Positions 57,749 to 64,000 of a stretch of 64,000 nucleotides of DNA are shown one piece after another. The notes under the pieces are model-generated. The model made no database searches, was not told the origin of the DNA, and saw nothing but the letters and a program-made list of their open reading frames with translations. How positions within the stretch are numbered: position 1 is the first letter of the stretch; each line of letters begins with the position of its first letter. The position numbers were made by a program, and so were the translations under genes. The stretch comes from Ramazzottius varieornatus (Eukaryota; Tardigrada; Eutardigrada; Parachela; Ramazzottiidae): contig BDGG01000002.1 of the NCBI GenBank assembly GCA_001949185.1, forward strand, positions 5,260,448 through 5,324,447, in the 5' to 3' direction.

Positions 57749-59097
57749 ATGGCTTCCCCACGGGGTTTGGTCAATGGGATCTCTCAGACTGCAGCAGCAA
57801 TCGCCAGCAGCAGCGTTGTGGTCAAAGCTATCTGCTTCACGGTATTACTTGGATACTTCATATCTTTCTCATCCAGTGCAGTTGATGCACTTGCAGCGAC
57901 TCCTGGACATCTTTTACCGCCGTCTTTTCACGTAAGCTTCATACCTTACGGGTATCTGTCACTTTCGCCAGTACCAATTAAACTTGGGTTAACTGACCAG
58001 AAGTGATCGATTTTGGGCTTCTGGCAAATCTCTTTTGTAGATATGGACAGCATTTACGACAAGCTTCGTGGAGCTTCACTGGCCGCTGGTTATTGTGGAT
58101 CTGATTGTCGTTTGTTTGTGCGCCAAGCTCATCGAGCCGATGTGGGGTGCTTTGGAGATGTTGATATTTTTTGCCTCTGTGAACTTCATGGTCGTCCTAT
58201 CGACCGTACTCATTTACTTCGCGGCGTACTTTTTTACGGCTGACGACAAGTTGTTGTTCGCTACATATATACATGGGCTGACGGGGTACGTTGCTGCTGT
58301 CTGTGTCGCGGTGAAACAGATTATGCCCGATCACGTTCTCTTCCGGGTACCTATCGCTGGGACCATCAAGTTTCGCAACCGAAATCTCCCCTTGCTGCTC
58401 CTGACCATACTCGGAATAGTCTGCGCGACTGGTTTGTCGCATTGGGTGTACTTCTGGATGTTCCTTATGGGTGTGCACGCCGGATTCGTATATCTCCGCT
58501 ATATCCAGAAGCATTCGAACGGATCAAGAGGAGATTCCAGCGAAGCCTTTGAGTTTGCCACGTAAGTGAAATCTTGCTTTCGCACAGGACAGCAACTCTT
58601 TCATCCGCCAGCTTTCTTCAGGTTTTTCCCCAATGTACTGCAACCGCCGGTTTCGAAAGTCATCAACCTTTCCCACGGGATACTAGTGAAACTACGTATC
58701 CTCAAGAAGCCACAGAGAAAGTTCAACTTTGCCGAGTCTTTACCAACTGGAATAACAGTTGGACTGCCAGGCTCTAGCCATATGGACGCCGAAAGGAGGA
58801 AGTAAGTGTTGCGCCTTTCACTACTGTATGGTGTTTCTGATATTCCGAAACTATTGTTCTGTTGGAAATTTGGCATCTCGGTACGGAAAACCAGGTGGAC
58901 CGCTGTTTTGCAGGCAAATCGCTCTGAAGGCTTTGAATGATCGGCTAAACTCGCCAGAGATACTTGGACCTCCAACTGTTGTAGCGAACGCGTGGCCTGA
59001 AATGCTTGAAGATGAAGACAACCGGCAGGTAGAAACCCATAGGCTTTTGCCTGGTGTTGAGAAGCCGCAAGAAGCTTCTTCCGCATCACCGCAGTGA
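57749..59097 (+). CDS. TMEM115: Golgi rhomboid-like protein TMEM115
   Basis: TMEM115 is a multi-pass Golgi protein of the rhomboid-like clan involved in retrograde transport. The ATG at 57749 starts MASPRGLVNGISQTAAAIAS. Hydrophobic segments are AICFTVLLGYFISFSSSAVD, WPLVIVDLIVVCLCAKLIEP, LEMLIFFASVNFMVVLSTVL, YIHGLTGYVAAVCVAVKQIM, LPLLLLTILGIVCATGL and HWVYFWMFLMGVHAGFVYLR. The conserved EPMWGALEML motif and the C-terminal RGDSSEAFEFATFFPNVLQP then a cytosolic tail (ADAERRKQIALKALNDRL-like, here MDAERRKQIALKALNDRL) match the family. No rhomboid Ser/His dyad is seen, as expected for this inactive member. About four exons, ending SASPQ-stop at 59097. Confidence 0.93.
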
Positions 59098-59468
59098 ACA
59101 ATGATACTTGCAACTACCAGTTTTTCTTTCGGTTGTTTTAATAAGTCTTTTTGAAAATCTACCCGGTCTCCTTAAGGCCAGGTAAATTCGTACGTTTGTT
59201 TACTCTGACTTTGGATTTTATGGAGGCGGTTGAAATATTCGTTCTTGCTAAGAACGGTGATAAGCATTAGCAAAGAAGCTCGGCGGTCGCTACGTTTTGT
59301 ACTCCTAGCTTGAACACGCTAACATCGATTTTTGGCGATCTATCAAATAAAACATGCGCTTTCTGAAGTGGACAGAGCACAGCGGGAAAGTAGAAACTTG
59401 TCCAAGGAATGTTTCAACGCCTTCGGTGTTAAAAAACAACAAGAAAACTGTTGATGAAATCTTCGCTG
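59098..59468. other. 3' regions of convergent TMEM115 and RPN1
   Basis: Non-coding DNA between the two stops, with an AATAAA (59347-59352) usable by the plus-strand gene. Nothing else seen. Confidence 0.4.
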
Positions 59469-61353
59469 TTATTCGACCTTATTCTTGCTGATAGAAAAAT
59501 CAAATCGAGCGTACAATATGACGACAGTAAAAAGAATAGCGAAAGCACTAATTACTAGAAGAGGTTCGAACAAAAAGTTGAGTCTATCAAAAGCGTATTC
59601 GATCTGGATGGGCTGCGAGTGCTCTTCCACCAGATTGTCGAGCTGAAGAACCACGACAGGCCTTCCGGTAAAGTCCAGGTAGGTGTGATGTTTCTCGTCG
59701 GGTAGACGCTTCAGTTTGAACGGTGCGTGAATTTTGATGTTACTGAAATAGACAGCATTAAAATGAAACTCATTACCTGATGGAAAGCCGGAAAGAGGCG
59801 AAACGGAAAAGTCTTCGATCTACTTGTACTCTGAGCTAATTTACCTCGAGCCTTCTGGGAGGATAATCTTGACTATGGCATGATCGATGGCCTGATTCTG
59901 GTACATAAGATCAACCAGGCGAGTTTGAAGGATGAAATTACCACCTGAAATTTAAATTCAAAAGGTACTTGGCTATTTTCGTCGTCACAAAGATAAGCGC
60001 TACGATGTGAAGTACGGTCCTTACCACTCTTAAGGAGGAAGTCAGAACTTGGAGCATTATATCCCAGCACATAATGGGTCTTCCAGCCGCCGAAAAGAGG
60101 GAAACGAGGTCGGATGTCAACTTCCGTACCGTCGCGCAACTTTTTGACGTGGCTGGTGGAGATGTTTCCAATTTCATCACGGTAGTAGATGTCCTTTGCT
60201 GACACCGGCAAATGCGTCTGAAACGGAACAGGGATACGTCTATAGATGCAGCGTTCAGTCTATGCGACCAAACCAGCGTAGCCGAACTACGAGACTGTTA
60301 TACGCAAAGACTGTGAGTACTGTCCACGTACCTTGAAACTCGCGATGGATGCCTTTGTAGTCAGACCACGCTGATAGTCCAATCGACTAAAAGTCCCTTT
60401 CAGCTTAGCGCCGGTATGTGCGATATCGATCGTATCCTCGAAAGCCACGTTTCCCCAATGAGACACCTCAATCCATCGCAGTAAGTCGGTCACTGTCAAA
60501 AACGGCGCGTTGTTCTCGAAATGCAGAAGAAGCGGAGCCTACAGAGAAGATTCGCATTATCAAAGAGACAAAATTCTAACTACTCTGCTGATTGGGACAC
60601 ACAGCGGTGAAAGGTGGTAGATTGTCATAAGGTCCATATTTGATCTCTTTGCCGTTCTCCGCAACCGGCTTTGGCTCTTTGCTGTAAGACTCGATCTTGG
60701 ATGAAGCCAAGGTGACTTTTGTCGAAGTCTTTCGGGTGTGGTACGGGGAGTACGGGTAAATGTTCGTCTGAATACGGACCAGCTGCTGCTCGGTCTGGGT
60801 GATCTCAGCCGGATGAGGTTTCTGAACATGGGTGTACACGGTATATATTCGGAACTTGTCCGCGTTGGTACCCGACAAAGATGATGGAAGGGTGACACGG
60901 AAAACCTTCACGGTTCTACCCAAACAAAATAACATCGTCAGATTTGCAGTACGGGGAATCTTTGAGTCTTTTCTTACTCATGTCCCTTCACTTTAGTCTC
61001 TCGAACGTCGAGGAGCTTGCTGGATGCCTTGTCCTTTCCGGCAATCTAAATCGAAATCAGGCTTCTTATTCTTCCTCAAATGCAAGGTGGTGTACAAGGC
61101 TTACCCGAGCTTCGATGAACGCCAGATTCGCCTGCAAGGTTGGCTCGATGAAGTACAGGAAGGAACTTGATGCGGCTCCTCCAGCTACTTCCAGTGTGAT
61201 GAGTTCCGTAATCTTCAGCAGGTGCGACGTTGCATCTAGTGTCCGGTCGATCTCCGCGTTCACGACTGCGTTGTTGATCGTATCAAACTCCTGTGCGTGG
61301 GAGGAGACTACTGCCAGCACGAGCACGAGAAGCATCCACAACTTCGTCATCAT
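59469..61353 (-). CDS. RPN1: Ribophorin I, oligosaccharyltransferase subunit 1
   Basis: Ribophorin I is a type I ER membrane subunit of OST that presents substrates for N-glycosylation. The start at 61353 encodes a signal peptide ([20 protein letters not shown]). The lumenal domain follows: [100 protein letters not shown] and [20 protein letters not shown]. The last exon has the membrane segment [20 protein letters not shown] and stops shortly after at SISKNKVE (59469). Vertebrate RPN1 has a further ~150-residue cytosolic coiled coil that is missing here, as in fungal Ost1. About seven exons. Confidence 0.94.
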
Positions 61354-62013
61354 CCTCCTTCCTTGCCGTCCTCGGACGTCGTCGCAGAAGATACAGGTGC
61401 GATTCCGGGAGAATCTTCAGTTTCACCTAAAACATCACCAGTGCATCGAGTACGACCGACTACTCCTCGCAAAGAAAGACAACTCCGGCGATGTTCCGGA
61501 GCTTGAGGCTTAAGCCACGTCAGAACAAACAGGCACATCATTCCGCTTCGCACCGTCTGCTAAGATCGGTTGATCAGTCATACTAGGCGGAGCGGCATAG
61601 ACGTAGTTTGCTCGTTTCAGTTAATTGTTGGAAGGTATGTTTGAAGTATAAGGAAAAGCAGGCGGAGCGATATACCCAATTCATCGCAATCTCCGAAATG
61701 CTTGCTGATTCAAACCATTCTAAACTGCAAATTACTGAGTACTGAGTACTGACAACGATGTTGCTCCTCACCTCCTCACAGGGCAAGTTCCTTATCCTTG
61801 CGCCTTCCAGGAACTTGCTGCAGGGAGTCGAAGACCGACTCACCGAGTGCAGAAAATCTCGTTGCACAAGAGCGGAATCTAGTGGATGCGCTGTATGTGT
61901 TATCGCCAGGACCTTATGAGCTAACAACTATCATCCCTTCAACTCCGACTTCCGGATCGCTGACGACACTGGAGCTCTGATATATTCTGGACGTCTTCCC
62001 GCTGAGATAAAAA
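61354..62013. promoter_or_regulatory. Divergent promoter region RPN1 / RBM5-like gene
   Basis: About 660 bp. A minus frame (61583-61927) and a plus frame (61297-61506) overlap without domains. The repeat GAGTACTGAGTACTGA lies near 61737-61752. No gene supported. Confidence 0.35.
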
Positions 62014-64000
62014 ATGCATTCGAACCACGGATTCTGGGTAGGTGTCAGTGTGACCGACGTCGATTCTGAATTAGTTAATTAAGTAACGAATATGGTCGTA
62101 CGACATTGTAGGAACCAGATCAGAGACCTGGATTCCCAGCTCAACCCAGTTTTCCAGGTCAGTATGGAAGCAGAGATTTCCAAAATGGACCACCTCAGCC
62201 TGCGTTCAGCGCCTTCGGTAGTCGGGATGGAGCTTCTAGTGCGAATTATCCTCCAGAGCCAGTAAATGGAGGATACGGATACCATGACGATAGACGACGG
62301 TAAACCAATGTGTAATAGGTGCCTTGATGCATGATTTAGTACCGAGGCATAGCATCATGATGGGATATCTGATTCATAGTTCTGATCGAGACTACCAGGA
62401 CGAAGAACAGCGCACACGCCGCCGAAGTCGTAGTAGAGACCGAGACTACCGCCGTTCCCGACTGTCGCCCGGATCAGATTCAGCCCGGGAATGGGATCGT
62501 GGTAAACCGCGACACTCATCCAGACGTTCGCCTTCACCACGTAGAGACCGTGACAGTGATTTCCGAGATCATGTAATGACATCATGCTGGCCAAAAGTGC
62601 TGATAGAAATTTCTTGAGGATGATGGGTGGAATGGTCGAAGTTCTTCCGCGGCTCCCATATGAATGATATATGATGTTTCGTAACTGTCACACAGGATCG
62701 AAATCGCGACAGGAAGCCTGCCCGCGAGGATCCTCCTTCCAAAACTATCATGCTGAGAAATTTGCCTAATGGCTGCTTTGAGGCCGAGGTAGGTCATGTA
62801 CGCACTGGCTGAGTTGTCAACCGCCACATTATCCAACTCTTTCTATTTTTTGTGTTGCAGGTGCGATATGCCCTTGGTGAGATTGGCACCTTCGTGGATA
62901 TACGAGTTCCCCGAACGCCTGAAGGTTTGTGGAAAAACAGTCCTTGCTGCTTTTTTGCAATGGGTATACGAGTTGTCCGTTTCGGACTCGTGGGCTAGAA
63001 TCGTCACTGTTCACTTCGATTATTTGGTAATTCTGTCCTGACTAGGAAGAGATTGCAATAATACTGCTCGAATAGGTCAGGGTCGAGGATTCGGGTTTGT
63101 GGAATTTGCTGACGTGCAAACCGCCCTTAACTGGATTGACAAAGTCCAGGTACTCTACTATATCCCATCTTCTTCCTGTTGAGGCGTTTCGGTCTGTAAC
63201 TCAGTGTGCTGTCCTGCAGGGAGCAATTATGATGGGCGACCAGCGAGTCGTCGCCCACTTTTGCGAAGATCGGGAGAACCTGAAGCGAGGATCACGAGAC
63301 TCACGCCCGTCTTCCGATGCGCCCCTCGTTCTTCCACTGACTGCCGATTGGGAGTGTTCAAGGGTAAGTAGGAGGTTTGTACTTCCGTCCTTTAATGGCT
63401 GTTGATAATAGGTTTTTCTCGCAGTGCGGCTGTAATAACTTTCGCCACCGATCGACTTGCTTTCGCTGTGAAGCTACGCGACTTGAGGCGGAAATAGTGC
63501 ATATCCCATCGGCTGACGAACAAGTCGGTCTGACACCTTGCAACAGTAAGATGTTTCTCCTGTCTGTTGGCAAGAGAGTGCATTACTTTTGTTTCCGCGA
63601 CGGAAGTTTCATGGACGGTTATCGATTGCAGCACTTCTACTCCGTAATTTGGACCAGACGACTTCAGAAGTTATGGTGACAGAAGCGCTGGCCAGCGTTC
63701 TCAAAGCAGTCATCCCGAAAAGTGTCAAGATCCTAAAAGACCCACGGACGCATATGTCGGTTGGGTACGGATTCGCTCAGTTCAAATCACTGAGTGATGC
63801 AACTGATATGTACAACGCGCTGATGCGAGTAAATCCTCCCCTAACGCTTGACTCTAAACAAGGTACACATGGCACATATTTTCTGAAGTTCGCTGCTTAG
63901 TTGTGCCTGATCTGTACTGACCGCTTTTCTTTAGTCTCTCTATCGTTCGCCAAACTTCCGCTGAGCGAGCTCATGGCGACCTTCGCACAACCCACTAACC
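62014..64000 (+). CDS. RBM5: RBM5/RBM10-type splicing factor, 5' part (truncated by window end)
   Basis: RBM5, RBM6 and RBM10 are spliceosome A-complex regulators. The ATG at 62014 starts an 8-codon exon (MHSNHGFW), joined in phase 0 to EPDQRPGFPAQPSFPGQYGS and further disordered sequence, then an RS-rich exon (RTRRRSRSRDRDYRRSRLSP). RRM1 follows: SKTIMLRNLPNGCFEAEVRY, ALGEIGTFVDIRVPRTPE, GRGFGFVEFADVQTALNWID. Next is a RanBP2-type zinc finger (DWECSRCGCNNFRHRSTCFR, C), with all four cysteines. RRM2 follows: LLLRNLDQTTSEVMVTEALA, SVGYGFAQFKSLSDATDMYN, VNPPLTLDSKQ, then SLSFAKLP after the last intron. The order RRM-ZnF-RRM is specific to RBM5/10. The OCRE and G-patch parts should lie beyond the window. 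RBM5 against RBM10 cannot be decided. Confidence 0.88.

Overview
This is a window of nuclear DNA from an animal with a compact, intron-rich genome. About 24 protein-coding genes sit in 64 kb on both strands. Most introns are 50-150 bp, GT-AG, with variable acceptors (TTGCAG, CTGTAG, CTTACAG). The products are metazoan-type: FNTB, RRAGC, TIMMDC1, twinfilin, TMEM115, PYROXD2 and the BBSome subunit BBIP1. Gene density, balanced base composition and the lack of the rigid TTTTCAG acceptor of rhabditid nematodes would fit a small ecdysozoan genome such as a tardigrade. That is an inference: no rRNA, tRNA or mitochondrial marker is present to fix the taxon. One 50-N assembly gap lies at 33833-33882.

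Layout. 1-14 kb: a coiled-coil protein (-), a secreted glycine-rich protein (+), EIF3L (-), a compact PPP1R21 (+), SPCS1 (-), GMPPB (+), EXOSC1 (-) and a UBA-PTH2 peptidyl-tRNA hydrolase (+). 14-31 kb: MCM4 (-), GTF2B/TFIIB (+), a 1.4 kb intergenic stretch with a hairpin and a ~35 bp minisatellite, TMX2 (+), DHX37 (-), RRAGC (+) and single-exon alpha-SNAP (-). 31-40 kb: a MITE-like inverted repeat, FNTB (-), an unrecognised gene split by a terminal-inverted-repeat element, NSA2 (+), an unrecognised acidic-tailed gene (+) and PYROXD2 (+). 41-50 kb is different in character: a chromo-barrel gene (+), a decayed GBF1 fragment (+) and a multi-exon MULE/SWIM transposase gene with an in-frame stop (-), with one family of 24-bp repeats in the introns. 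50-64 kb: BBIP1 (+), an EPHX4-like hydrolase (-), TIMMDC1 (+), twinfilin (-), TMEM115 (+), RPN1 (-) and an RBM5/RBM10-type gene (+) that runs off the right edge.

The housekeeping genes are not a functional cluster. They cover translation (EIF3L, PTRH2), ribosome biogenesis (NSA2, DHX37), RNA decay (EXOSC1), replication (MCM4), transcription (GTF2B), ER/Golgi work (SPCS1, TMX2, RPN1, GMPPB, NAPA, TMEM115) and signalling (RRAGC, FNTB). Many are arranged head-to-head with short shared promoters.

The most unusual signal is the 24-bp repeat family. It fills the longer introns of the transposase gene and one intron of the chromo-barrel gene, always in the same orientation relative to transcription. 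Next is the palindromic element at 33714-34060, inserted into an exon with a 6-bp target duplication. Removing the element and one copy of the duplication restores an open reading frame.
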